This document shows positions 1 through 12,228 of a DNA stretch of 64,000 nucleotides, piece after piece. Source of the DNA: Tetmemena sp. SeJ-2015 (taxonomy: Eukaryota > Ciliophora > Spirotrichea > Sporadotrichida > Oxytrichidae); the NCBI GenBank assembly GCA_027382625.1, contig JAJKFJ010021497.1:19969-83968 (forward strand). Reading direction: 5' to 3'. Each line of letters begins with the position of its first letter. Position 1 is the first letter of the stretch. Below the pieces are notes generated by a model. The model saw only the letters and a program-made list of their open reading frames with translations, made no database searches and was not told the DNA's origin. A program made the translations under genes and the position numbers.

Positions 1-1374
1 TATTACAGAAAAGCAAAAATATATTCAATCAAGGATTAAAATAAAAAAGCTTCAATTAATTTGACTATTTTTGTCTAAGTTATTTAAAATATAATGACAA
101 TTTTTTAACTTAACAATCTTATTTCTAATTAATGAATATCAAAAGATCATATTTAAAAATCAGGTAAAAGCAATTAAGGAATTTAAATAATTTTCATAGA
201 TAGTTACCTTTTGAATAGAAGCAAAATTGTAATTTTCCTTTCAAAAATTTTCATCAGAGAATAGCAACCAATTATGGTATATAATAAAACTTAGCCATTA
301 TAATATTATTTTTTAATCAAGTGATTACATGATTGAGTACGCAGCTTTTTTATTTTATATTAAGTTAATCTTTTTCTATGTTTTCATAAATTCTTTCATA
401 TTTTGACAATTAATTAGAACTTTAAACAAATTTTCCCCTTTAATTTAATAACAAAAAAATCAAGATCCTCTTATTTTCGAAAACTGTCCATCATAAGAAA
501 TTTAAACTTTAAAATTTAAAGATAGAAATATTTATCTAATTTAAGTATTTGTGTAGATTTATATTTAATTATCTTTTATCTCATTTTTTATTAAGAGAAT
601 ATTTGGATTGCTATGCCAAGAGAAGGCTACTTGTTCCTATTATTTACTTCGCTATCAAATAAATTAAATAATTTATAAATATTATTAAATAACTTTATTT
701 TTGTGTATCTTGAGATGACATTTTTTTAATTAGCAAGACCACAATTTCTTGAATCCACTGTTTTATACGCTTCTCACTCTTGAGTTCAAATATAAACTAG
801 ATGAAAAGAACTATTTGAGCCTCAAAGTAAGTGCAATTAGTTTACACAAACTTGCGAGGAAACAAATATTTAAAATACCAAAGTAAATTATGAATATAAG
901 TAGCGAATAATAACAATTACTAACAGTGGGGTATAAATTAGAGGAACAGTCTTACTTTAGTTTAGGAATTCAGGATTAGGATGTACAATAATATATTATT
1001 GCTTATGTTTGTAGAGGGTTATTAGGAGTAGTATGTTAGATCACAATCTAAAATCATTCACTGTCCGATTCATCAAAGTTAACTTTGCATTAGCTCCTCT
1101 CTTAAATGAGCTGCTCTGGGTTGCTCATCCACACAGGTGTATCCAAAGAGTAGACTTTATTTACGAGCTCTGCAATTATTCTTAATTAATGTAATTAAAT
1201 ATACTGCTTGAATTCTTTTTCTCTTTATAGTTAATTAAATTGTGTGAAAATACTATAATACAAGTGAAATTAATGCGTTGTTAATACTTTGTAAGTTCTT
1301 AAGATTTTAGGATTAATCTTGATCTTGGGTATGTAGACTAAAATACCTAATCATGATTAAATCTTAATTTTATG
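1..1374. other. A+T-rich stretch without a recognised gene
   Basis: No open frame of useful length survives on either strand even with TAA/TAG read as Gln, and no tRNA-like or repeat structure was seen. It may be germline-limited spacer or the flank of a neighbouring MDS cluster. Confidence 0.4.
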
Positions 1375-2152
1375 TCATTGATGAGTATATGCCATAGCTT
1401 CCTTGTGAATGAATTTGTCAAAAATTATGAAACAAGTGTTCTGTTGTTATTGTTAAAGACTTAAAAATTATTCAATTCTAAACTACTACATTAATCTACT
1501 TTTCTAAAGGTATCTATCAGATCTGCGTCAAGTGCTTCAAAAAGCTACTTGCAAACTTTCTTTCCGGTTGCTTCATCTGGCTTGCTTGATCCCCTGTTTG
1601 GGAAGATAAGGACTACTGCCAGCCATACCTCCTCATCAGTAGGTTCTTCTAAACTTTTCAAATCCTATAATTGCTCCTGACTCAATTGCTTTCTATCATT
1701 GGGACCTGACCTAGCGAGCAGCTAGAGGAGTTTCTTAGTCTAAGAAAAGAGCTTGTCATCGCTCCAGTGGTGCTTACCTTTTTCGAGATTATACTGGCTA
1801 AGTTGAGACTCAAAAAATTTTCGGAAGCCTCTTAAGAGGGGCTTGAAGCCCTACTCAGTCTTTATGGTCTCGCCCTCTTTTCAGGACTACTAAACCAATT
1901 TAGTAAATATTGAAAATTTAAGGTAAATCTATTCTAGGTTTGACCGTAAAGCCTAGGTAGTGCGTCCAAAAACTCTTCATGGCGCAACTGAACTTGTTCT
2001 AACTCTACTTGGGACATCACTGTTTGCATCTGTCGCAGCGGCTATCTCTGTACCTCAGAGTGCTCGCGCTGTTTAGATGCTGCTTTGACTTACCTCTTCT
2101 TTAAGACTTAAGATTTTGAACTCGCCCTTGACTTCTCGGATTTCTAGTTCAT
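1375..2152 (-). CDS. hypothetical protein, about 210 residues
   Basis: I do not recognise the family. The frame opens at an ATG (2152) with MNQKSEKSRASSKSQ, continues through a basic and Gln-rich N-terminus, and has a later segment with KPLLRGFRKFFESQL and TDEEVWLAVVLIFPNRG that looks like a folded domain. TAA and TAG are read as Gln throughout. An in-frame TGA near 1890 is removed by a 68-nt GT-AG intron; an AAGAG-pointer IES would also fit. A second 60-nt GT-AG intron near 1440-1500 gives a short tail ending HKEAMAYTHQ and TGA at 1375. The next gene upstream on the same strand ends 163 bp away, so spacing is compact. Confidence 0.6.
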
Positions 2153-2315
2153 GGTCTACTCAAAGACAGAGAATGTTTCTAAATCTTCAGAGCTAGTGCA
2201 ATCACTTTGGAAGCTTCTTTCTTATTCGTATGTTTCAGTACTATGGAAAGTAGAATTCAGCTGAGCTTTTTAACTTAGAACAGAAAGAGGAGATTGATAG
2301 ACATTTAATTTCAAG

Positions 2316-3622
2316 TCACTCTAAGCACTTGTTTGAGGAGTTTAAATTGCTGATGAGTATTTAAATTAAAATACTTGAGAATGAATCATGCATTAATTTT
2401 GATGATTGCAGCTGGTTAGCTACAGACTCTTTAGTCCTTATTATTCTAATGAGAGTCTGCTCTTTTTCTAATTTGACACCCCCTTAACATATTTTACCTT
2501 TAGAGTCTGTATTTATACCTTAAATTGCTTTTTAAGAGAGTGAGACTAACTTTCTCTTGCTAATTGATTATGATTTATTTTGGCTGAAAGTTTTCTGACC
2601 AAGACTAGAACGCTTTCTTAATACATTCTGCTAATCTCTATCTTTGTCCAAGGAGTTTGAGCTTTGAATAATTATTTATGATGTTAGAGGACTATAGTCA
2701 TCTTTGCTCTGAATGTCTTAGGACAGAATGTGTTAGTTCTCTTCATTCTGAACCATTATTTTTCTCAAGCATCCTCTCTTATTGCAAGAGTCTAAATGAG
2801 GGATCTAGTTGAAATCTTCATCTTGAAACATCTTCTCAATAAATTCTGCTTGTTCATAAAAATAGATCATTGATTATTTGCCTCTAAGATAACTTATAAG
2901 AATTTTAACTCATTCATCCTTTAAATCCAGTGAATCTTAGAGATATTTACTATTTCTATATCCCCCCTCCAAGATTATCTAGTCTGCTGATTGTATTTAT
3001 TAAATTTGGCTGCTGTACTAAATATTTTAATCTAGCTTTTAAAGTGGTTGCTGAGTTATTTGATAATTTTAAAAGTCCGCGGGGACTCTGCACATGTCTT
3101 TGGCTATCCTCAAAACAATAAATTTTATAATCTATATTGCAAGTTACATATTGTGTTATAAGTCTCTAGCCCCATAAATTGAAGTCTGCTAGTCGTATCT
3201 ATTTGCAGCAATTTAAGGCGGATCCTATGTTGAGCAAATTTAAGGGTTCATTATAAAAAGGTAAAGTAAATTATTTAATTATTGAATTAAATTCCTATAT
3301 TTTATAATTTATTGCCCCTCCTGCTTATTTCACTATTTGAGAAAGATGGATCTAAGAAATCTAAGTTCCAATAAAATAAGAAATTATTGCGTACATAAAA
3401 TCCGATGTGATAGATTTGAAATTCTCAGAAAAGTTGTTCATAAGAAATTCCTGACTATCAGTATAGAGTGCCTATAGCTCCCTATCATCTTCGATTTCAG
3501 TAGGACATATCATCTTGTTGTATTGAAGTCTTAGGATGTGGGTAGGAATCTAGGCGAGCAAATGGATTGGAAATTATTTGTAGGGAAATATTAATCTTCA
3601 AGCTCTTGGTTTTAGGAGCCAT
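2316..3622 (-). CDS. hypothetical protein, germline copy with two IESs
   Basis: The family is not recognised. The ATG at 3622 begins MAPKTKSLKINISLQ; the end is NLNSSNKCLE then TGA. The middle has SDFMYAIISYFIGTQIS, and the C-terminal half is Ser/Gln/Lys-rich and probably disordered. Two frameshifts are each repaired by removing a direct-repeat-bounded insert, pointer GATGATA at 3483-3514 and pointer ATGA at 2867-2917, after which the frame is open apart from a probable short intron or indel near 3125. Because the two repairs are independent and both keep frame, I take the gene as real and the inserts as IESs. Confidence 0.6.
2867..2917 (-). other. IES, pointer ATGA, 43 bp
   Basis: ATGA (minus strand) occurs at 2914-2917 and 2867-2870. 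Removing 47 bp joins two open frames (IQRM with IYFYEQAEF). No GT-AG intron gives the same join. The pointer is short, so the boundary is less certain than the others. Confidence 0.55.
3483..3514 (-). other. IES, pointer GATGATA, 18 bp
   Basis: GATGATA (minus strand) occurs at 3508-3514 and 3483-3489. Removing 25 bp eliminates an in-frame TGA and joins TSIQQDD to RELQALYTD. The insert is only 18 bp and not strongly A+T-rich. Confidence 0.65.
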
Positions 3623-3837
3623 AATAATCGAGATGAAACTGCATTACAATACGGTAATCTAAAAATAAACTACAAATAAAAAGGTGATTGTTAAAAAATC
3701 AATTACAACTTTTATACTTTGCATAATATATATTTTTTTGGTAATTAAGTAAAGAAATTATTATAATTTTGAGCAAAAATCAAAACAAATCCTACTCCAA
3801 AGTAATATGCAAAGTTATTTAAGAGAGAGTAAATAAA

Positions 3838-6047
3838 ATGGATAAATTTTTAGAGTAGAATTTGAGTCTGGAAGTCCGTACAAATTTTCATCATTTCATA
3901 CTTTGTGTAGAGTCTCTAAGCCAAGATCAATTTCCAGACCTAGCAAATTGAAGATCTGCAATAGAAAGTGAGCATCACTCATATTGCCTAGACCATGGAT
4001 GCTCATCTCTATAAGCACCTGCCAAAACTTTAACTCCTGAAAGAGGAAGTATTCTACCTGAACAGGTTAGTGGAGGGATTAGGGAGATAGTTTAAGGAAA
4101 ATGAAGAGAGCAAATTAATTAAGAGAATCGATTATTTGTAAAAATTATGATGTGCATTTTAAATTGGAAGATAATTACATAGAGAGATAAATAACTGACA
4201 AGACGAGTGTACGAGAGCTGGGAGTCTTACTCATTTAAGTATCTCGGGAGTTGAAGCAAATGAAGCACCAAAGTGTAATTCACAACCACATTGAAACCTT
4301 TCTCATATTAAAGTTTAAACTGAGAAGCAGAATAGACAGGCTGCAGGTGCTTAAGTGAGCAATTAATACTTCCAAACCAACAACTTAACAAACATAGTCA
4401 ACTCACCTACCAAGCTCGGGAATAGAAACCTATCTATATCCTCTAATAAAAGCATAAGAGGCCCACTCTAGATTTAAACCAGTTCAACTCTGCAGAATAA
4501 TAATAATAATAATCTGACTCAACAGCAGTAATAGTCTTAGTCCTAGTTAGCTACAAAGATTAGCTTAGATGTGGAATATAAGCTGCAAACTTTCTCACAG
4601 CAGATTAGTGACCTAGAAAGAAAGTTAGGATCATCAGCTACCTAGGAGCAATTTGACATGATTATGAGCTAACTTAAAGACATGCCTGTCATGAATGATA
4701 TTCAGAGTAAATTAAGCGCTTTTGCTTTGAACCTGATTATAATTTTACAGAGAATTATGATCCATTTTGAGAATTTTGCAAAGAGATCAGAGTTTAACAG
4801 TTTTAGAGACAAGTACAAGAAACTGAAGCACTTTTGCAGGAAAGACCTTGTTACTAATTTGGCTTATGATTAGAAGATTCAAGAGTTTAAAGATGAACTC
4901 AGCCAGTTACTTGATAGTAAATTGAGCATTAGAGATTATGGAGAGAGGCAGCGAGTCTATGACTAAGACATGTAGAGGCGCTTCAGTGCTATGACATCTA
5001 TTTAAAATGAGGCAAGGATAAATCTTGAGAGACTCCAGGACGACATTAAAGATAGAATCAATGTTGATCTTAAATTTAAGTCATTCTTTCTATATATGGT
5101 TTGAACTCTCTAACGTGAATTAGGCAGTTTTAAAGAAGACTAATAACGAAGAGACAGCTAGAATCTGGAAGAACTTCACTAAATTTGCAGAGTACTAGGA
5201 CTTGAAAGATCTTTACAAGAAGGTTTTGCCTGAAGTGCAGAAATTTGAATATAAACTTTACGATTTGAGTAAGGAGGCAGAGAAGACCTAGGAAATAGTG
5301 AGGAGGTTCGATGAAGTCCTAAGTGAAAAGGCTTCAAAATAGAACATTAAGGAGCTCCAAGTTCAAATAAAAGGATTATGTCTTGACCAGAACAGCTACT
5401 TGATTATAAAGCAGATTGGAATACTAAGTTTGCCACATTTGTCGAGAATTAAGAGAAGTTAGGGCAGAATCTAGTCATAATCCCATTTTTTAATTAAAGT
5501 CTTTTTCTATCTAGATATACTGGGTGAAAACATCTCCAAAGATATTTAGAGGGCAGTTAAAAAGTAAATCCAGAGTTTTATGGCAAGGCAGTAGTCTAAT
5601 AGCATCCAGCCTTTGAATATTTCAGAGTCTGAGCTTAGGAGCATTTTGTAGAAGAAAGCGGAAAGGGAGGAAATTTAGGAACTCCAAATTTAGAAATCCA
5701 ATAAGCAAGATACAGAAAACGTGATAAGGTGGGTGGAGAACATGTACAAATTTATTCGGAGTGTTGCTCTTTTGTAAGTAGAGCTTTTGAGATTGCTCTA
5801 AGATACTTCTTAGGATACTGAATAGGCTAGAAAGAACAAAGTGAATTTTTTATCCATGCAAAGTTAGCAATAGTTTGACTGGATTTAAAAATTTAGCTTT
5901 GACAACATCAATGAATACTTTGAGAGATCGAGTACGGAAATAACTCCCAAGCATGTTGAATCTGAATACAGATCCATCCAAACTGATTTAAATATTTTTA
6001 ATAGGTAATAACTTTAATATCTAATTGCAAAGTTAAATTAGAAATGA
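3838..6047 (+). CDS. long coiled-coil protein
   Basis: Likely start ATG at 3838 (MDKFLEQNLSLEVRTNF); a later ATG at 3995 opens the next part, and how the two join is unresolved. From 3995 to TGA at 6045 the frame encodes a Lys/Glu/Gln-rich, mostly helical protein with heptad-like stretches such as YKLQTFSQQISDLERKL and INLERLQDDIKDRINVD, and an Asn/Gln-rich linker (NNNNN, QQQQ) near 4498-4540. A GT-AG intron near 5090-5127 and an 8-bp IES at 4131-4148 interrupt it, and one base appears to be missing near 4345. No enzymatic motif was seen; a cytoskeletal or centrosomal role is only a guess from the coiled coil. Confidence 0.65.
4131..4148 (+). other. IES, pointer ATTAT, 8 bp
   Basis: ATTAT at 4131-4135 and 4144-4148 flank TTGTAAAA. 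Removing 13 bp eliminates an in-frame TGA and joins KRID to YDVHFKLED in one frame. Confidence 0.6.
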
Positions 6048-6313
6048 GATTTCTGAAATAATTAAGACTATGATTAAAGTCAACAGCATTTTAAGCTTTA
6101 TATCTTCTTACATTTTAAAAAGGAGAAAAAATATGGCAAACAAATTAGATTATAAAGAGGGAGTTTAATAATTTTAATATCATTAAAAAAAATTTAATTC
6201 TCTTAAGTGTCACCTAAAATATTTGATCACTTTCTTTTTTCTCTTATATTTTGGAAAAATATATTTCATTTCCCCTTTCCTAGATTGCTAATTTCACATA
6301 TTTATTAATTGAT

Positions 6314-7157
6314 ATGGTAGAGAAGCACCAGACTATGAGACTGACATCCATATCCGACTGACTTAAAATTACAGTACTAGAAATAAATCCTCCCAGAAGC
6401 TGAGTGCAATAAGGCCCTCAACTATTTCTCCAATCAACATCAGAATAAAAGCTTCTCAGAAAATGTCTAGAAACCCAAATGACTCCTCTTACTTGGAATC
6501 TTTCCTCTCCTAAAATATTTAGTCTGCCATTGGCAAGCCTAAGTTAACTTTAAACCAACCCTCCAGGAACTTAAACAAGACCATGATGGATTACAATTCC
6601 TCGGGCAAGGGAGCTTCCCCCACAACAACTGGCAGGAACCAACAACAAATCAGGGAGCTTTTGAAAACCAACAGCAAGATGGAGAGTTTCAGGAATCTCA
6701 GGAACCTTCCACAGATTTTAGACTCAGGGGTGGACACGCTCAAGAACTCAGAGTCAAATCTCTTGGTCAAGAGCAAGATCCCAATCAAGAACTCAAGCCA
6801 GGCACTCTTTAATCAAACTTTTAGCATTGGAAAGAAGAAATTATAATAGATAAATATTATACTTTATTTCATTCTAAGTCAGATAAAATTATTAGTAGAA
6901 AGAAGATTTAAGAACACAGGAATTCAGTGGAGACCTAAATTGATTCTCAATAGCTTAATAGAAGTCTTGTTGAACAAAGTAAGCGAATGCGCGAGGGAAA
7001 GAAGAAACAAATAACATTAAGTAATTTGATGAATTTTTCTTTTTAATTGTTTAATAAGAAAGATCTATCCCAGCTTTAAGTATGTTTTTAAACATATTTT
7101 TTAATTCAAATTGCTTTAAGTAGCAGAGGAAATTCATATATCAAATCAAGAATATGA
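6314..7157 (+). CDS. hypothetical Ser/Asn-rich protein with two IESs
   Basis: The family is not recognised. The ATG at 6314 opens MVEKHQTMRLTQNYSTRN after excision of a 10-bp insert. The product is Ser/Asn/Lys-rich with little predicted order, followed by a charged segment (SLVEQSKRMREGKKKQ). A second excision at 6830-6906 joins SIGKK to IQEHRNSVETQ. The exact stop is unclear; the first TGA in the repaired frame is at 7155. The distal 100 bp are A+T-rich and may already be non-coding. Confidence 0.55.
6339..6362 (+). other. IES, pointer GACTGAC, 10 bp
   Basis: GACTGAC at 6339-6345 and 6356-6362 flank ATCCATATCC. Removing 17 bp connects the ATG-containing frame with the long downstream frame and removes a TGA. 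Confidence 0.6.
6830..6906 (+). other. IES, pointer GAAAGAAGA, 59 bp
   Basis: A perfect 9-bp repeat, GAAAGAAGA, at 6830-6838 and 6898-6906 flanks an A+T-rich spacer. Removing 68 bp joins SIGKK to IQEHRNS in frame. Confidence 0.7.
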
Positions 7158-7455
7158 CAGCTTAAATTAACCTGGTCAACTGCAAGTGTCCTCAAGCAAA
7201 AATTTAGAACATTCTAAAGCCAAATTATTTTCTCAAAAATAAAATAATCACATTTAATTAAACACTTTAACAATTTAAATAATTATTACAAGTTTTCTCA
7301 CTTAATTAAGAATAAGTCTTTAGGTTTTCCAACATGAATCTTCCAGGAATATATAATTGATCTTTTATAATCAAGACTCACTGTCTATTCTTGTCTCTCT
7401 TTTGGTAGTTGGCTCGTGATTTAAGGGATTCAATTAAAGAAAATTCTTTTTAAAA
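7158..7455. other. intergenic A+T-rich spacer
   Basis: Separates the hypothetical gene and the phospholipase D gene. No open frame or repeat was seen. It presumably holds the 3' and 5' flanks of two future macronuclear chromosomes. Confidence 0.4.
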
Positions 7456-10400
7456 TGAGCTTTTACAGAATAACTGAGCTGATTTAGATGGCTCTGAGTG
7501 AAGAGTCATCCATGTTCTACGACATCTAGATTAAGGCCACCATCCCGAAGGCAGACCAAATAGTGAGCTCAAGCTTCGAGAACAAAGAGGAGGAGAAAGC
7601 AGCTCCTGAAATTCAAGAATCCTATGTGTAAGCATTCAATAGCTGCTTTAAACCCTATTCTGTCACTTAAGTAGAATGTTTTATTAAATGGTCTCTTGCT
7701 TATTAAGAATGAATGATTTTGTAATATCCGATAGAATAACAAAGCACTTGAAGGAGATTAAACATTTTCTTAAGTTCTTCATGAGAAAACTCAAGCTCAT
7801 AGAAATGCTCGACACTTAAGAGCATTTTTAAGATAACAACATTATTTTTTTCTGTATTTTTAAAGGAGCACTTGTCTGGGAATAAGAAATACCTGATGAA
7901 CATGTTCCAGAAAGAGACTGCAAAATTCTAATGGAGATCCACAAAGACGAGCATGCAAAAGCAAAGGCCAATTTGAACGATATGAAGGATGGCTTAACGC
8001 ATGCGATAGCACTCTTAAATTTAACTATAAATTTGTATAATGAAAGATGTAAATGGCTTTGACCAAACCAGTCTGTGGATGGACGATGTAACTCTCAATT
8101 TCTTTGAGGTATAAATTTTCAATAAAAGTTAAAATATCCCATTAGATTAGTCTCTTCAACTTAATCACAATTAATTTTCACATTTATAAATTATAAGGAT
8201 TCAACTTTTAAAAGCAGGGTTCTTGGACAAACGTCCTCAAATAAGGTTATGTAATGAAGTAAGCTGGTGGGAGAAAGGCGACAAACAAGTGGTAAGTAAT
8301 TCAGAACCTTTGATTAATTAGTTGAGAATAATGTGATTTAAGTCTAATTTTAGTTGTTCATGCTTTACACCTATGAGATATCAAAGAAAGTGGTTTATTC
8401 TAAATCAATAAATGAACATATAAATTGCGTTAAGTCTATATTCTTACATCGCAATTCTTGTGCTACGTGGAAAGACCGTTTCCCAAAACTGAAAATGGCC
8501 ACTCTCATAATCACCACCATCGACACAGTAATAATAATAATGCTAACCAGAGTCTTCATTATGTATACTTATTTAGGTATGATGAACTATTTATTAAGTC
8601 TTCACGATATAAGACAACTAAACTTGAGGCCGTTAGCCTCTTAGAACTCTAACGCACCCAAGTCAATTTAGGAGAAGAGAAGGGAATCCAAAAGGCCCTC
8701 CTTTCTTTGGAGTCAGTCGCATTTGAATAGCACGATTATGCTCAGTCCTCAGGAGGAGGCCAACTCTCGTTAAAAGAAGTTATGCTGATCGACCATCTTT
8801 GGGAAGTGGAGACAAAGCTCTCTCTGCGCAAGCAGAAGATCAAGATTACAACAAGCAATCGAAAGATAGCTATGAGATTCATTAATAAAGAACTTTAGTC
8901 CTGGAGACACAAAATCGAAAAAGCTATGGACTCGAGTCCCTGGAGTGCAAAGCTTGACAGATTTGTGCAGGACTCGTTCGCACCAATAAGAAAGGAGAAC
9001 AAAGTCAAAATAATGATCGATGGTCAAATGTACTTCAAGAGTGTAGCAGAGGCTATCAAGAAAGCTGAAAGTGAGATTTTCATTACAGACTGGTGGATGG
9101 TGGCAAAATACTATTTAGAGAGGCCTGTAAAACTGTCAGATCCTGAAGATGAATAACCAAGCAGATTAGATAAACTTCTTCTCGATGCTGTAAGTTAAAT
9201 AAGTTAAGCTTAATCTTTAATAGGCTGATAGAGGTGTGAAGGTGAATATCCTACATTGGAAAGAGTCAAGATTTGCAGTGCTCTTTAACAGCTTGATAAC
9301 AAAGAACTACCTCATGAGTTTACATCCGAACATCAAATTTATAAGACACTCTTACGGTCAGATTTAACTTTGGAGTCATCATGCAAAGATGGTAGTCATA
9401 GATCAGCAGATTGCTTTCATAGGTGGTTTAGACATCTGCTTCGGAAGATGGGATATGAGAAGCCACCCTCTTTTTGATATTGGTTTTAATGATAAGGAGG
9501 CTTGTCTTTGGCCAGGCAAGGATTTTTGCAACGAGAGAAGTATTGGTATAGACAAGCCTGAAGATATTTACACTGACCTTCTAGATAGGGAAAGAGATCC
9601 TAGAATGCCTTTTCATGATACTGCAGTATGCATAGAGGGAGACGCTGCTCATGATATTGCTCATCATTTTGTGCAACTTTGGAATAATGCCAAATTCAAC
9701 ATTCTGGGAGCCTAGAATTAGTCTGTTCAAATTATTGCAAATATTTTTCTTACCAAGAAAGTTTTATCCCTCTAAATTCTAATATCGTAATATAACAACT
9801 AAGAATCAGTAAACATCTTCAATGGCAAGTACAATAGACACCTCAGTTTAAGGAATTTAGAAGGAGAGCATATTTAACAAGATGTTGAAAAACTTTAGAC
9901 AGAGGACTAACAGCAATTATGTGACACCTATCTAAGTAAATCAATCTGAAAGAGATGAAGAGACTAAGATCAATGAGAGAATTCCCAACGTTTCTACTTA
10001 TTATACTTTTCTATTGTTGGGTAAATGTTTCCAGATTCGATGCGCAAAGTCATTTTGAAGAGGAAGATGAGAAATTTGATGAGAGGATAATCGATGACAT
10101 CATACAGAAGAAGAGAAATTTCAGTAAGATTAATCTTTAGGACAGCTTAAAAACGCCCAAGCACCTCTCTCAATTAAATAAGTAAAGAAAAACTCTTTTC
10201 TCAGCTATCTCAAGTAAAAAGCCAAGGCAAAAGAAGGTAAGCTAATTGAGTGTCATCTCAAGCCCAAGAAGTAACAGAGTCTAGCCATTTGATGAGGACT
10301 TCTCAATTGAGTTTCAAAGGACAGAAGGGAAAATAGGCAGATCAAGAGAGCTGACGCACAAGCTTTTTAACTTCTTTAAGGTAGATTTCTTCAAACCTGA

Positions 10401-12115
10401 TCCAAAGAAGGTAGCCAGCATAGGTGGAGGTAAAAGCTAACTAGATGAGAATGACATATACATAGAGAATAAAGACACCAAGACTATCGATAATATGAAT
10501 TCATTATACCTAAGTAGGAGATTTAATCCTGGTAACCTCACTGTGCCAGAATAATCAGGAATAAACATCTAAAGGTCGATGACTACTCATAAGAAGAACT
10601 AGAATCCTATTTTCAAAAACGCCAGGAGAAATTAAGTCATGTCAAAGTAAGACTCTGAGGAATCAGTAGAGGTGGAGTAATCTAACCACAAGGTTTAAAA
10701 TTTAAGGCTTGAGTAGACTTAGCAAGATGCATCTATTCCAATTAGGCTCCTTTCATAACAAGCTTTTGATAAGTATAAGTATGCCCCTGAAATAATTATA
10801 GAGGATGTAAAGTAATCTCCCTAAATAATTAGTGAGAATTAAGACTCTTGCTTAGAAGCCGATCCTTTGGGTTTAATTGAGCCCAATTAAAAATTAGAGA
10901 ATTAAATAGAAGTGGAGAGTTAGTCTGGAAGAGAAGAGAAATATCTCGAACTGGATGAGATAACTTACTAAAATGTTACAATTCAAGCTCTGAGATCATC
11001 ATCGCCTTGGTCTCTTGGGCTTCTCAAAGTTGAGCATTCTATCTATGATGCTTACATCTAACTTTATTTAAGTTTAGACTTCAATTGATTTAACTTATCG
11101 AAATGTCTAAAAGATATATCTACATCGAAAATTAATTTTTCGTGACCTCATGTGCCGAGAATAGTAGAAAGAATAACTTTATAATAGAAAAAGCATTAAA
11201 TTTTTAAACGTTGTCAGAAATAAAATAGGCCTCGCACTTAGGGAAAGAATCTTGAGAGCCTACCAAACTGGCTAAGATTACTTAGTATGATCTTTGTGCC
11301 TCTTATGCCAGCCTTCCCTGGGGATATTTTAGACTCAAGCTCCTCAATTCTTCGTATTTAATTGAACCATCATTAAAAGTGCATGACCAAAGGTGATTTC
11401 TCTCTAATTGAGCTTTTGAAGTAGGATGGAGTGCCTGATCCTTGGCACTATGTGAGATTTTACAGCTTGAGATAGCATGGAGTGCAGCCAAAGAGTGGCT
11501 TGCCAGTAACTGATTAGATCTATATCCACTCTAAATGCATGATAGTTGATGACACATATGTGATTGTGGGCTCTGCCAATATAAATGACCGTTCATTGCT
11601 TGGCTCAAGAGATCATGAAATCGCTGTAGTTCTAAGTTAAACTGATCCAGAGGAAATGATGATAAGTTAATTTAGTAATCACAAGTTCAAAGTGAGCAAG
11701 TTTGCTCATAAGTTCAGAACAGAGCTATTGATGGAGCACTTTGGCATGGAATACGAACTGATAAAAGACCCTTTGGCGAATAGAGATGTCCTATTAGACT
11801 CAAGGCTCAGATGAATACACAGACTCTTTTGAGGTTTTCAAATGCGAGCCCGACAACTCAATCTCCTTCATTCGTTGAACTGCAAACTTTAAGAACACTG
11901 AGAAACGAAGAGCAAAAAGATTAAGAAGCATTCAAGTAAAGATATGAAAAATGGGGAATATAATTTCTGTGATGATATATTTTTAGTATGAAAAACTGAA
12001 AGGTTAAATAATTGGAAGTGCAGTGATATACCCTTATGACTTTCTAAAGAATGAGCAGCTAGGAATAAACTTCCTTAACACTGAAATGCTTATCCCAGAA
12101 ATTACTTTTGTTTGA
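7456..12115 (+). CDS. phospholipase D (PX/PH-type, two HKD motifs)
   Basis: A eukaryotic PLD1/2 or PLD-zeta type enzyme that hydrolyses phosphatidylcholine to phosphatidic acid and choline at membranes. The first HKD lies near 9368 ([20 protein letters not shown]), followed by [20 protein letters not shown], typical of the family. The second lies near 11520 ([20 protein letters not shown], then [16 protein letters not shown]). YIENQFFVTSC and [10 protein letters not shown] are also conserved. The N-terminal part fits PX and PH regions (GYVMKQAGG near 8250). A His/Asn-rich loop sits near 8500, and an approximately 900-nt Ser/Gln-rich insertion separates the two catalytic halves. The C-terminus ends [10 protein letters not shown] then TGA. 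Several GT-AG introns, at least three IESs and a few single-base frameshifts interrupt it; the exact N-terminal joins near 7700 are unresolved. Confidence 0.9.
11059..11096 (+). other. IES in PLD, pointer TAACTT, 26 bp
   Basis: TAACTT at 11059-11064 and 11091-11096. Removing 32 bp restores [20 protein letters not shown], which matches the conserved PLD segment before the ENQFF motif and removes an in-frame TGA. Confidence 0.85.
11175..11209 (+). other. IES in PLD, pointer AAC, 29 bp
   Basis: AAC at 11175-11177 and 11207-11209. Removing 32 bp joins AENSRKN to [18 protein letters not shown], which follows the PLD consensus after ENQFF. The 3-bp pointer makes the exact boundary less certain. 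Confidence 0.65.
11943..11995 (+). other. IES in PLD, pointer TATGAAAAA, 35 bp
   Basis: A 9-bp repeat at 11943-11951 and 11987-11995. Removing 44 bp joins a charged helix to [17 protein letters not shown], the conserved PLD C-terminal segment, in frame. Confidence 0.75.
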
Positions 12116-12228
12116 TTGTTTATACTGTAAATAGATGAGAATTTAAAGTACTTAACAATTAGATATAGTTCATTATATAAGCCCCTCCTATATTACTTCC
12201 CATAAATACTTGATTCACTTTCTGACTT

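Noticed and set aside
2480..2830. Plus-strand frame in which TGA could be read as Cys or Trp
   Set aside because: The minus strand of the same interval gives a cleaner open frame with TAA/TAG as Gln and TGA as stop, continuous with the gene at 2316-3622. The plus-strand pattern is a shadow.
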